A DNA stretch of 12,983 nt from DMER01 sp003451645 (GTDB lineage Bacteria; Pseudomonadota; Alphaproteobacteria; Micropepsales; Micropepsaceae): the NCBI GenBank assembly GCA_031976175.1, contig DALYLR010000056.1, positions 1 to 12,983 of the forward strand, given 5' to 3'. Positions 1 to 6,609 of this stretch are shown in pieces. Numbering within the stretch: position 1 is the first letter of the stretch; every line of letters begins with the position of its first letter. The notes under the pieces were generated by a model. That model had not been told where the DNA came from. It did not search any database and saw only the letters and a program-made list of their open reading frames with translations. The translations under genes and the position numbers were made by a program.

Positions 1-84
1 CCATTGTGCGGGACCCATGAACACCCATGGCACCCATCTATCCGGTTTGGACAGCCTGTATCCGCAAGGATACTGGCTGGGTGA

Positions 85-94
85 GGGGGGGGGG
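85..94. repeat. G10 homopolymer tract
   Basis: Ten consecutive G residues lie in otherwise non-repetitive intergenic DNA, 26 bp left of the decamer array. Tracts of this length are prone to slipped-strand length change and to sequencing error. It lies outside any supported coding region, so a phase-variation role would have to act through promoter spacing of a gene beyond the left edge. Confidence 0.7.
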
Positions 95-120
95 CAATCA
101 CACCGGCCGCCGCCCCCAAA

Positions 121-190
121 TACTGTTACGCTCTGTTTCGCTGTGTTACGTTTTGTTTCGCTGTGTTACGTTGTGTTTCGTCCTGTTACG
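121..190. repeat. Seven-copy 10-bp tandem array, TGTT(A/T)CG core
   Basis: Seven consecutive 10-bp units of the form NNN-TGTT(A/T)CG are seen. The fifth core base alternates strictly A,T,A,T,A,T,A, so the array is also 3.5 copies of a 20-bp unit. On the minus strand it reads CGTAACA and CGAAACA in alternation. The 7-bp core is almost invariant while the 3-bp spacer varies, which is what selection on a binding site at one-helical-turn spacing would leave. A multi-site operator for a regulator is the natural guess, but no regulator can be named and the controlled gene may lie left of the window. Confidence 0.75.
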
Positions 191-224
191 TTCATTTTTT
201 GGCTCTAAACCGCGCCAATCCTAT

Positions 225-1063
225 CTAGGAACTCAGTCCTAAAACCGCAAGGGCGGGGCCGTCCGTTAACGCTGTCTGGCCCTCGATCAGTCCCAATTCC
301 GGGCTGCCCGCCGCCACCGCCTCCCGGATCAGGCGGTCGACCGCTCCGCTGGCCCGCCCCAGCGCCTCAGGCACGCCCAGGCCCTTGAGCCGGTGCCCCA
401 GGTACAGGGCCGCCAGCAGATCCCCAGTGCCATGCGGCGGCCGCTCTACCCTTGGCGCCTCACTGAGCCACACCGCAGGTCCCTGGACCGCCAGTGTCCC
501 AATGGCGCCGCCTGGCATGGGCACCGAGGTCACGAGCCCCTCAGGCCGCCCCAGGCTGTGCAGGGCCGCCCTGGCATCCTCAGGCCCCTTGACCGGGCGC
601 GCCGTCAGGCTGGTCAGCTCAAACCGGTTGGGCGTGATGATGTCCGCCACGGGCACGAGGCTGCGTGCCATCGCCTCGGCAACGCCCAGCTTGGCATAGG
701 CGCCGCCCTCATCCCCAAAGACCGGGTCGCAAAGGTAAAGGGCCGCGCGGTTCGCCGCTTTGACGGCCGCAACGGCCTCTGCGACGACCTCAGCCTGATC
801 GGCCACGCCCAGATAGCCGGAGAGGACGCCCGCGATCTGCCCCATCAGCCCGCGCGCCGTGAGCCCTGCAAGAGATCGCGCAAGCGGCCCGCCGGGATCG
901 CCTCGCCGGTCATGCCGCCATGGCCTGGATGATTGGAGAACAAGACCGTCGGCAGCGCCAAGACCTCAAACCCCAGGCGTTGCAGTGCAAAGCGCGCCGC
1001 CCCTTGGCCCACATGGCCATAGACGACTTCGGACTGGATGGAGAGGACAAAGGGCGCGGGCAT
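225..1063 (-). pseudogene. pdxY: Pyridoxal kinase, interrupted by a frameshift
   Basis: PdxY phosphorylates pyridoxal to pyridoxal 5'-phosphate in the cytoplasmic B6 salvage route. The N-terminal part (1063 to about 863) begins MPAPFVLSIQSEVVYGHVGQ and carries the family stretches SxVVYGHVG and FSNHPGHGGMTG. It then goes out of frame after LRDLLQG and stops at 845-847. The C-terminal part, from about 863 to 225, resumes with LTARGLMGQIAGVLSGYLG and carries CDPVFGDEGG, DIITPNRFEL and the ribokinase-superfamily anion-hole/catalytic motif HGTGDLL. Restoring one base near 862/863 (GGCTC to GGCCTC on the coding strand) gives one 279-residue protein, normal for PdxY. The rest of the frame is clean, with no other stops, so this is either a very recent mutation or a sequence error. 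The junction is not a classical slippery heptamer. The gene is divergent from the CoA lyase gene, with 84 bp between starts. Confidence 0.88.
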
Positions 1064-1147
1064 GGGACCTTTTGGCTTTGCGGGAGAAATCGCGAGCGTA
1101 TACCGTCGCGCAGCATGCGCAACATCTCGACCGCCTCGGAGCCCCCA

Positions 1148-2023
1148 ATGCCCCACGCCAATCTCCGCCCCCGCCGCAGTGTCCTCTACATGCCAGGCTC
1201 CAACGCCCGCGCCTTGGAAAAGGCCGCCAGCCTAAACAGCGACGGCCTGATCCTGGACCTGGAGGACGCGGTCGCCCCGGACGCTAAGGCGATGGCGCGC
1301 ACACAGGTCTGCGCAGCCGTGGCGGCACGCGGTTTTGGCCGGCGCGAGGTGGTCATCCGCGTTAATGGCCTTGAGACACCCTGGTTTGCAGACGACATCC
1401 GCGCCGCAGTGGCAGCAGGCCCTGACGCGATCCTGGTCCCCAAGATCGCCAGCCCCCAGGACCTCGCCTTTGTGCACGGTCTTCTCAGCGATTGCGGCGC
1501 GCCAGCCTCCTTAGCTCTTTGGGCAATGATGGAAACGCCAAGAGCGATTTTCCGGGCGTTGGAGATCGCGACCTCGGGCGGACGGCTCGCCTGTCTGGTG
1601 ATGGGCACGAACGATCTGGTCAAGGAAGTCCATGGCCTGCACACGCCAGGGCGGGAGGCGGTGATGACCGCCTTGGGCCTCAGCGTCCTAGCCGCGCGCG
1701 CCGGTGGTCTCGCGATCCTCGATGGGGTCTATAACGACATCGATGACGCTGCGGGCTTTGAGGCGGTCTGCGCGCAAGGCCGCGCCATGGGCTTTGACGG
1801 CAAGACCCTGATCCACCCCTCCCAACTTGAGACCTGCAACCGGGTCTTTGCCCCCTCCCCTCAAGAGGTCGCGGCCGCCACAAAGATCCTCGCAGCCTTC
1901 GCCTTGCCCGAGAACCACGGCAGGGGCGCCATCTCGCTCGATGGCCGCATGGTCGAGCGCCTGCATGCGGAGATCGCCAGCCGCACCGTCGCCTTGGCCA
2001 ATGCCATCGCGGCGCAGCAATGA
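1148..2023 (+). CDS. HpcH/HpaI (CitE-like) CoA lyase or malyl-CoA thioesterase
   Basis: A 291-residue TIM-barrel enzyme of the CitE / malyl-CoA lyase superfamily, acting on beta-hydroxyacyl-CoA thioesters such as malyl-, methylmalyl- or citramalyl-CoA. Visible motifs: RSVLYMPGSN (10-19), DLEDAV (37-42), RVNG (71-74), VPKI (97-100), METP with probable metal ligand E129, GTNDL with D156, and GFDGKTLIHPSQ (215-226), typical of the C-terminal part of CitE-like enzymes. The N-terminus resembles the CitE/Mcl2 type more than the Mcl1 malyl-CoA lyase type, so (3S)-malyl-CoA thioesterase is as likely as a lyase. The ATG at 1148 was chosen because of GGAG five bases upstream and the typical length. An in-frame ATG at 1115 lacks a binding site. 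A mesaconyl-CoA hydratase gene lies 1.6 kb downstream, which supports a role in the ethylmalonyl-CoA pathway. The exact substrate is not decidable from sequence alone. Confidence 0.85.
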   Translation: MPHANLRPRRSVLYMPGSNARALEKAASLNSDGLILDLEDAVAPDAKAMARTQVCAAVAARGFGRREVVIRVNGLETPWFADDIRAAVAAGPDAILVPKIASPQDLAFVHGLLSDCGAPASLALWAMMETPRAIFRALEIATSGGRLACLVMGTNDLVKEVHGLHTPGREAVMTALGLSVLAARAGGLAILDGVYNDIDDAAGFEAVCAQGRAMGFDGKTLIHPSQLETCNRVFAPSPQEVAAATKILAAFALPENHGRGAISLDGRMVERLHAEIASRTVALANAIAAQQ

Positions 2024-2031
2024 GCGTTAAT

Positions 2032-2064
2032 CCTGACTTTCTGGTCAGGCGGGGCTTGCTTTTT
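2032..2064 (+). terminator. Possible rho-independent terminator after CoA lyase gene
   Basis: A perfect 6-bp stem, CCTGAC (2032-2037) with GTCAGG (2044-2049), encloses a 6-base loop nine bases after the CoA lyase stop codon. A T5 run follows at 2060-2064, but ten bases separate it from the stem. That is farther than in a strong intrinsic terminator, so partial or attenuating termination is the most that can be claimed. Confidence 0.35.
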
Positions 2065-2187
2065 CGGTCACATCTTGGCCTCATTGCGGCTTGTTAATCC
2101 GGCTGCGGCGCTGAGGGGGCTCAGGGCCGTAGCGCGAGGCGTTTGGCGGGGCCGCACGCGTGCTCCGCCCAAGAAGGGGATCAAAAG

Positions 2188-2862
2188 ATGGATACAACAA
2201 AGAGGCTGATGATTCTGGCCTGTGCACTGGCCTCCTTTGCAGCGGCACCGGGCGTCCTGGCCGTGGAATCCGCCAGTCAGGCGCGTGAGCGGCGCGCGAA
2301 AGAAGTCGTCGATATGGCCAATGCCGGTAATACCGCGCTCAAGGATGGCAATTTTGATCTGGCCATCGAGAAGTTCTCCGGCGCGCTTGACCGTGGCATT
2401 TCGGGCGACAACAAGGCGGTCGCGCTCTATGGCCGCGGCCTCGCCTATTTCCAGAAAAAAGACTGCCCCAACGCGATGAAGGACTTCGACCAGATCGTCG
2501 AGCAAAGGGCCACCGACGCGCAGTTCCACTTTGTGCGCGCGCTCTGCTTGGTCCAGGCGGGCGACAAACCTGGCGCTTACGCTTCGGTCGACAAGGCGAT
2601 CGCTATCGCGCCAGAGAAGCCGGAATATTACCGCTTCAAATGTATCGACCGCTTCAACGCCAAGGACTTTACGGGCGCTTTGCCGGACTGCGAGAAGACG
2701 GTCTCGCTAACACCGGACGACGCCGACATCTGGCTCGCCATCGGTCAAAGTGCCGAACTCACCAACGACAAGGTCAAAGCACGCGGCGCCTATGAGAAAC
2801 TGCTCGCCCTCAAACCCGACAGCCAGGGCGCAAAGGATGGTTTGGCCCGCACTGCCAAATAA
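2188..2862 (+). CDS. Exported tetratricopeptide repeat protein (first of tandem pair)
   Basis: A 224-residue protein with an N-terminal signal peptide (KR at 5-6, hydrophobic core, likely cleavage after PGVLA near residue 25). About five TPR-like helical hairpins follow, with recognisable units such as GNTALKDGNFDLAIEKFSGA, ALYGRGLAYFQKKDCPNAMK and GAYEKLLALKPDSQGAKDGL. TPR arrays bind protein partners, and the export signal puts this one in the periplasm or on the envelope. The ATG at 2188 follows AAGGGGA at a good spacing; a longer reading from 2143 would bury the signal peptide. The next gene encodes a second TPR protein of the same plan 61 bp downstream, probably a paralogue from tandem duplication. 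No catalytic domain is visible, and the partner and function are unknown. Confidence 0.85.
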   Translation: MDTTKRLMILACALASFAAAPGVLAVESASQARERRAKEVVDMANAGNTALKDGNFDLAIEKFSGALDRGISGDNKAVALYGRGLAYFQKKDCPNAMKDFDQIVEQRATDAQFHFVRALCLVQAGDKPGAYASVDKAIAIAPEKPEYYRFKCIDRFNAKDFTGALPDCEKTVSLTPDDADIWLAIGQSAELTNDKVKARGAYEKLLALKPDSQGAKDGLARTAK

Positions 2863-2923
2863 GGACCGCCACGACGACACTGCATCGGCGCTAGAACAGG
2901 CCCGCACTTTTTAAGGATTGCCA

Positions 2924-3637
2924 ATGGTAATGATCTCTCGCGTAACCGTCTTCCTTCTCGCCATGGCTGGCGCTTCGGCAGCCCTCGCCCAAGCCCAGCC
3001 GGCCAAGCCGCCTGCCGCACCGGCAGCAGGTGCGCCCGCCGCTGCTGCTCCTGCCCCTGCGCCGCGCTACAATGTCTACAAGGAACACGCCAAGGGCCAG
3101 GCCGCGATGAATGCGCGGGACTACAAGACCGCCATCAAGATTTTCACCGAAGTGCTCGACTCGGGCAAATTGGCTGACAACTGGCTCTCCCCCACCTACT
3201 TCCTGCGCGGCAAGAGCTACCGCCTCTCCCGGCAGAACGCCAAGGCGATCGCCGACTACGAGAAAGCGGTCGAGAAGGACCCCAAGAACGACGCCGCCTG
3301 GTATGAGCTTGCTTTGACCCACCGCGATCAGGATAGCTTCAACAAGGCGATCGATGCCTATTCCAAGGCTCTCGACCTCAAAACCGACAACCACCTCTAT
3401 TGGTATGGCCGCTGCGAGGCACGGCTGTTCATCAACAAGTTCAAAGAGGCTGAGGCCGATTGCAACAAGGCGCTGGGCATCAAACCCGACCATATTCCGG
3501 CGCTGACCGCCTTGGGTCGCGTCTATGAGGACACCAAGCGCAAGGCCAAGGCGATTGAGACCTATAACAGGGTCTTGGCGCTCGATCCGAGCAACAAGAG
3601 CGCCCGGGCGGGCATCGACTTCTTGAAAGCCAACTAG
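2924..3637 (+). CDS. Exported tetratricopeptide repeat protein (second of tandem pair)
   Basis: A 237-residue protein with a signal peptide (hydrophobic VTVFLLAMAGASAALA, cleavage near residue 22). A low-complexity Ala/Pro linker spans roughly residues 24-46, followed by about five TPR units, among them AMNARDYKTAIKIFTEVLDS, AKAIADYEKAVEKDPKNDAA, NKAIDAYSKALDLKTDNHLY and AKAIETYNRVLALDPSNKSA. The ATG at 2924 has AAGG seven bases upstream. A second ATG at 2930 would trim two residues, and the in-frame TTG at 2918 is too close to the AAGG. It shares size and TPR spacing with the preceding gene but adds the Ala/Pro linker, which could span from the membrane or peptidoglycan. It ends 23 bp before the mesaconyl-CoA hydratase gene, suggesting co-transcription. 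Molecular function unknown. Confidence 0.85.
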   Translation: MVMISRVTVFLLAMAGASAALAQAQPAKPPAAPAAGAPAAAAPAPAPRYNVYKEHAKGQAAMNARDYKTAIKIFTEVLDSGKLADNWLSPTYFLRGKSYRLSRQNAKAIADYEKAVEKDPKNDAAWYELALTHRDQDSFNKAIDAYSKALDLKTDNHLYWYGRCEARLFINKFKEAEADCNKALGIKPDHIPALTALGRVYEDTKRKAKAIETYNRVLALDPSNKSARAGIDFLKAN

Positions 3638-3660
3638 GCACGGCACGGACGCAAGACGCG

Positions 3661-4704
3661 ATGGCCGCAGGCGGTAATTTCTTCGAGGACTTCCGCCTGG
3701 GCCAAGTCCTGGAGCACGGGCCCCCGCGTACAATCACGACCGGCGACGCTGCCCTTTACACCGCCCTCTATGGCAGCCGTTTTGCACCGCAGTGCGCCGA
3801 CACTGCGGCCAAAGCTCTAGGGCTTCACAGAGCACCGCTCGATGACCTTCTGGTCTTCCATATGGTGTTCGGCAAGTCGGTGCCAGACATCTCGCTCAAC
3901 GCGGTCGCCAATCTAGGCTATGCGCAAGGCCGGTTCCTGAAGCCTGTCTATCCGGGCGTCACGATCGCTGCGGCCTCCAAGGTCATTGGCCTCAAGGAAA
4001 ACGCCAACCGGCAGACCGGCGTCGTCTACGTTGAGACCACCGGGCGCGATGACACGGGCGAGGCGATCTTGACTTATGTCCGCTGGGTCATGGTGCGCAA
4101 ACGCGATCCCGAAAGCGTGGTCTCGCCTGCCACGGTGCCAGACCTGGCGGCGAACGTCGCCCCAGCCGATCTCAAGGTTCCTGCACCCGATATCGTCCGC
4201 CTGCCAGCTGCATTGGGCGGCGAAGGCCCGGCCTTTGCGGACCTCAAGGCGGGCGGCCGGATCGACCATGGCGATGGCATGACAGTGGAGGAGGCTGAGC
4301 ACATGCTCGCCACCCGGCTCTATCACAACACCGCCCGGGTGCACTTCAATCAACACGCCGAAGCAAAGGGCCGCTTCGGCAAGCGCATCGTCTATGGCGG
4401 CCATGTCATCTCGATCGCCCGCGCGCTGAGCTTCAATGGCCTGGCGACGGCCTGGTTCATCGCAGGCATCAATGGCGGCAGGCATGTGAACCCCTGCTTC
4501 GCGGGCGACACCGTCTACGCCTGGACACAGGTGCTGGAGACCCACACCCATCCGGCAAGTCCAGGCACCGGCTTGCTGCGGCTGCGAACCATCGCGACCA
4601 AGGACCACCCTTGCAGCGAGTTTCCGGGCCCGGATGCCAGCGGCACCTATCCACCATATGTTATCCTCGATCTTGACTATTGGGCTGCGATGGCCCGCCA
4701 CTAA
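3661..4704 (+). CDS. mch: Mesaconyl-CoA hydratase, double hot-dog MaoC family
   Basis: The enzyme interconverts mesaconyl-CoA and beta-methylmalyl-CoA, a late step of the ethylmalonyl-CoA pathway for acetyl-CoA assimilation. The 347-residue product agrees in length and in several segments with the characterised Rhodobacter enzyme as I recall it. These are FFEDFRLG near the N-terminus, FGKSVPDISLNAVANLGYA (70-88), VIGLKEN (108-114), YVRWVMVRKRD (139-149), IDHGDGMTVEEAEHMLATRL (201-220), VYGGHVIS (244-251), LSFNGLA (256-262) and LDLDYWA (336-342). It is built from two MaoC-like hot-dog halves, about 1-150 and 195-347; the hydratase-type region with TARVHFN and YGGHV lies in the second. The ATG at 3661 is chosen by homology and has no strong Shine-Dalgarno sequence, fitting translation downstream of the TPR gene. 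The next gene starts five bases after its stop. Confidence 0.93.
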   Translation: MAAGGNFFEDFRLGQVLEHGPPRTITTGDAALYTALYGSRFAPQCADTAAKALGLHRAPLDDLLVFHMVFGKSVPDISLNAVANLGYAQGRFLKPVYPGVTIAAASKVIGLKENANRQTGVVYVETTGRDDTGEAILTYVRWVMVRKRDPESVVSPATVPDLAANVAPADLKVPAPDIVRLPAALGGEGPAFADLKAGGRIDHGDGMTVEEAEHMLATRLYHNTARVHFNQHAEAKGRFGKRIVYGGHVISIARALSFNGLATAWFIAGINGGRHVNPCFAGDTVYAWTQVLETHTHPASPGTGLLRLRTIATKDHPCSEFPGPDASGTYPPYVILDLDYWAAMARH

Positions 4705-4709
4705 GGCCT

Positions 4710-6506
4710 ATGCGTGGTTTAGTCTTGGCATGGATGGTCTTGGCAATTGCGTGGCCGCTCACCGCCGCCGCGCAGACCGGATCGCCGCGCGCCATCCTTT
4801 CATCGGTATCTCCTGATGCACCGGAGTGCTTTGGCCTTGAGGCTGAGCGCACCGACTGCCTGGTCCGGACCGCTGACGGCCAGACGCAATGGATCGGCGA
4901 GGAGCGCGGCCGCTGGCGCCCAGCTAAGGCCCTGGGCGGCAAACTGGCGCAAGCGCCCGACTGCGTGATGCGCGGTCCTAATGGCTTCAACTGTCTGGGG
5001 GTTCAAACCGATGGCACCCTGGCGCACATCGCCTACAATGCTGGCGCGTGGAGCCGGTGGCAGAACCTGGGAGGTGATCTGGGCCGCGGCCGTGTGAGCT
5101 GCCTCACCCCGCAAAGGGATTGGATCATCTGCTTTGCCCGCGATGCCGCGGGCCGCCTAGCCGAGAAGGCCTGGCTCGGCGATGCCACATGGCAGCCTTG
5201 GCGCATCCATGGCGGGTCCCTGGCGTCAGACCCCAGCTGCGTGGCACTGCCGCTCGACCAAGTCGCCTGTTTGGCACGCGCACCCAGTGGCAAGCCCGTG
5301 CTGTGGCATAGCAACCGCAAGCGCCCTGGCGGCCAATTTGCACCGATCGCCAGTCAAACCATAGTCGGGACACCCAGCTGCCAAAGCCTTGAGCGGGAGC
5401 GTTTCGTCTGTTTGGCGCGCGGTCAGGGCGGCGCCCTGATCGAGATCAGCGCCCCCTTGTCCCGGGTCTCAGCAGATGCAGTCCGCGTCCAAGTCCTGGC
5501 GATGGATACGGCAGGCGATCCCGATTGCGCGCGCAGGCCTGGCGGCCGCATTGATTGTGTCTACCGCACGGCGGATCGATCGCTAGCGCTCCTCACTGCC
5601 AGCCGCGAGGGCTGGAGCGAACCGGTGCGCCTGGGCTTTACAGAAGTAGCCGCTGGACGCTGCGTCATGCATGGCCTGTCGGGCGGCTTGTGCTTTGCAA
5701 GCCTCGCCTCCCGTAAACTAGAGGTCATCCGCATGGGCTTGGTCGCGGCACCCATCGCCAGATTGGACAGCCCACCGCAATCGCTGCCCATAACGCCAGT
5801 CTCAGCATCTGTGTTTGTCCCCGCTCCCCTGGCTCATGCCTGGCCGCCCTTCGTTCCAACACACATCGCGCTGGCTGAGCCTGCTGCGCCGCAAGAACAT
5901 GCCCCCCCAGCGCAGGAAAGGCCTGTATGGACCGTCACAGAGTCCGCTACAGGCCAACGGTGTACCGTGCGCCTAGATCCAGAAACAGGCGCAACGGCCC
6001 AATCCGTGATGCTCGGCCCAGAATGCAGGCGCCTTGCCTCCATGGCCTCGGTCGCGCGCTGGCGGCAAGACGGCCGGATCATCCGGTTCCTGGACCAAGG
6101 CGGCCGGGTCTATTTCCAATTCTTCCCGTCGGGTGATCAGGTCTATCGCGCAAAGTGGCGGCGCGGCGGCGAGATCATCCTGAGCCAAAGGGACCAGCCA
6201 ATCGTCAACATTGAACGCACGCCGCCCCCGCCCTCCTTGGCCGGCCAGTGGCGGTTGCGGGGCGCACGTGCAGGCCGCTGCGAGCTCGATCTGCGCCTGC
6301 GCGGACGCGCACGTGCGGTGCGTGTCAAAGGCCGCGGCTGCGACGCCCGTATCGCCAGAGCTCAGGCCTGGGTGTTGGACAATGGCGAGCTGAGGTTCAT
6401 CGCCCCCAATGGCGGCGTCCTCGCCCGGTTCCGCACCAGCGATGGCCAGACGTGGCGCGGCGGCGCCAGCCCGGATGCGCAGGATTGGGTTCTGGCGCGC
6501 AGCTAA
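4710..6506 (+). CDS. Secreted seven-repeat CX9C beta-propeller fused to two AprI/Inh-like domains
   Basis: A 598-residue exported protein. The signal peptide is residues 1-21 (hydrophobic LVLAWMVLAIAWPLTAAA, cleavage near AAA/QTG). Residues 40-345 form seven repeats of 45-49 residues. Each opens with two cysteines separated by exactly nine residues: C40/50, 85/95, 131/141, 177/187, 224/234, 273/283 and 318/328. Several repeats carry G-x-L and W-x-x-W-x-x-(L/H)GG-x-L elements that recall PLL-type lectin propellers, so a seven-bladed propeller with one disulfide per blade is the best model. A Pro/Ala-rich linker spans about 346-404. Two domains follow (405-495 and 510-598), each with an AprI/Inh-like pattern W..T/L......C.V/L.L...C......W....G.I/L.F....G....F and a cysteine pair (C418/C439, C524/C544). 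Known Inh proteins are single-domain periplasmic inhibitors of metalloproteases. TAAGG sits just before the ATG at 4710. Function unknown; glycan or protein binding plus protease inhibition is inferred. Confidence 0.8.
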   Translation: MRGLVLAWMVLAIAWPLTAAAQTGSPRAILSSVSPDAPECFGLEAERTDCLVRTADGQTQWIGEERGRWRPAKALGGKLAQAPDCVMRGPNGFNCLGVQTDGTLAHIAYNAGAWSRWQNLGGDLGRGRVSCLTPQRDWIICFARDAAGRLAEKAWLGDATWQPWRIHGGSLASDPSCVALPLDQVACLARAPSGKPVLWHSNRKRPGGQFAPIASQTIVGTPSCQSLERERFVCLARGQGGALIEISAPLSRVSADAVRVQVLAMDTAGDPDCARRPGGRIDCVYRTADRSLALLTASREGWSEPVRLGFTEVAAGRCVMHGLSGGLCFASLASRKLEVIRMGLVAAPIARLDSPPQSLPITPVSASVFVPAPLAHAWPPFVPTHIALAEPAAPQEHAPPAQERPVWTVTESATGQRCTVRLDPETGATAQSVMLGPECRRLASMASVARWRQDGRIIRFLDQGGRVYFQFFPSGDQVYRAKWRRGGEIILSQRDQPIVNIERTPPPPSLAGQWRLRGARAGRCELDLRLRGRARAVRVKGRGCDARIARAQAWVLDNGELRFIAPNGGVLARFRTSDGQTWRGGASPDAQDWVLARS

Positions 6507-6609
6507 TCCGATACGGCCTCGCTTGAACTGCAGCGTCAGCGGCTGATAAAGCAAAGCGCACGAGCAGCCGCGACCCCGCCCTACTGCAAAACACAGGAGC
6601 TCTTCGCCC

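Larger units (their letters stand above)
1..224. other. Non-coding left edge, no supported gene
   Basis: Short open frames exist here, but their translations are low-complexity products of the decamer repeat (Leu/Cys/Phe/Val-rich) and none has a convincing ribosome binding site. Visible contents are a run of ten G (85-94), a C/G-rich patch after it, and the decamer array (121-190). On the minus strand, ATG codons at 37, 28 and 18 could begin a gene that runs off the left edge, which would make the array its upstream region. Too little sequence is present to support that gene. Confidence 0.6.

Noticed and set aside
17..242. Two overlapping plus-strand open frames at the left edge
   Set aside because: Their translations largely come from the decamer repeat and G/C-rich tracts, have no ribosome binding site or family resemblance, and the second overlaps the end of pdxY.
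858..867. Programmed ribosomal frameshift in pdxY
   Set aside because: The junction lacks an X-XXY-YYZ slippery heptamer and no strong downstream structure stands out. PdxY is not known to use recoding, so mutation or error is simpler.
393..932. Long plus-strand open frame of 179 codons opposite pdxY
   Set aside because: It is antisense to clearly recognisable PdxY sequence and its translation is Arg/Pro-rich, as expected of a GC-rich shadow frame.
920..1147. N-terminal extension of the CoA lyase frame
   Set aside because: The extension runs through the divergent pdxY start and has no family similarity. The start at 1148 has a binding site and gives the normal length.
6536..6546. TCAGC-G-GCTGA palindrome between the propeller gene and mmsA
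   Set aside because: Eleven bases with a one-base centre are easily found by chance in GC-rich DNA and nothing else supports an operator.
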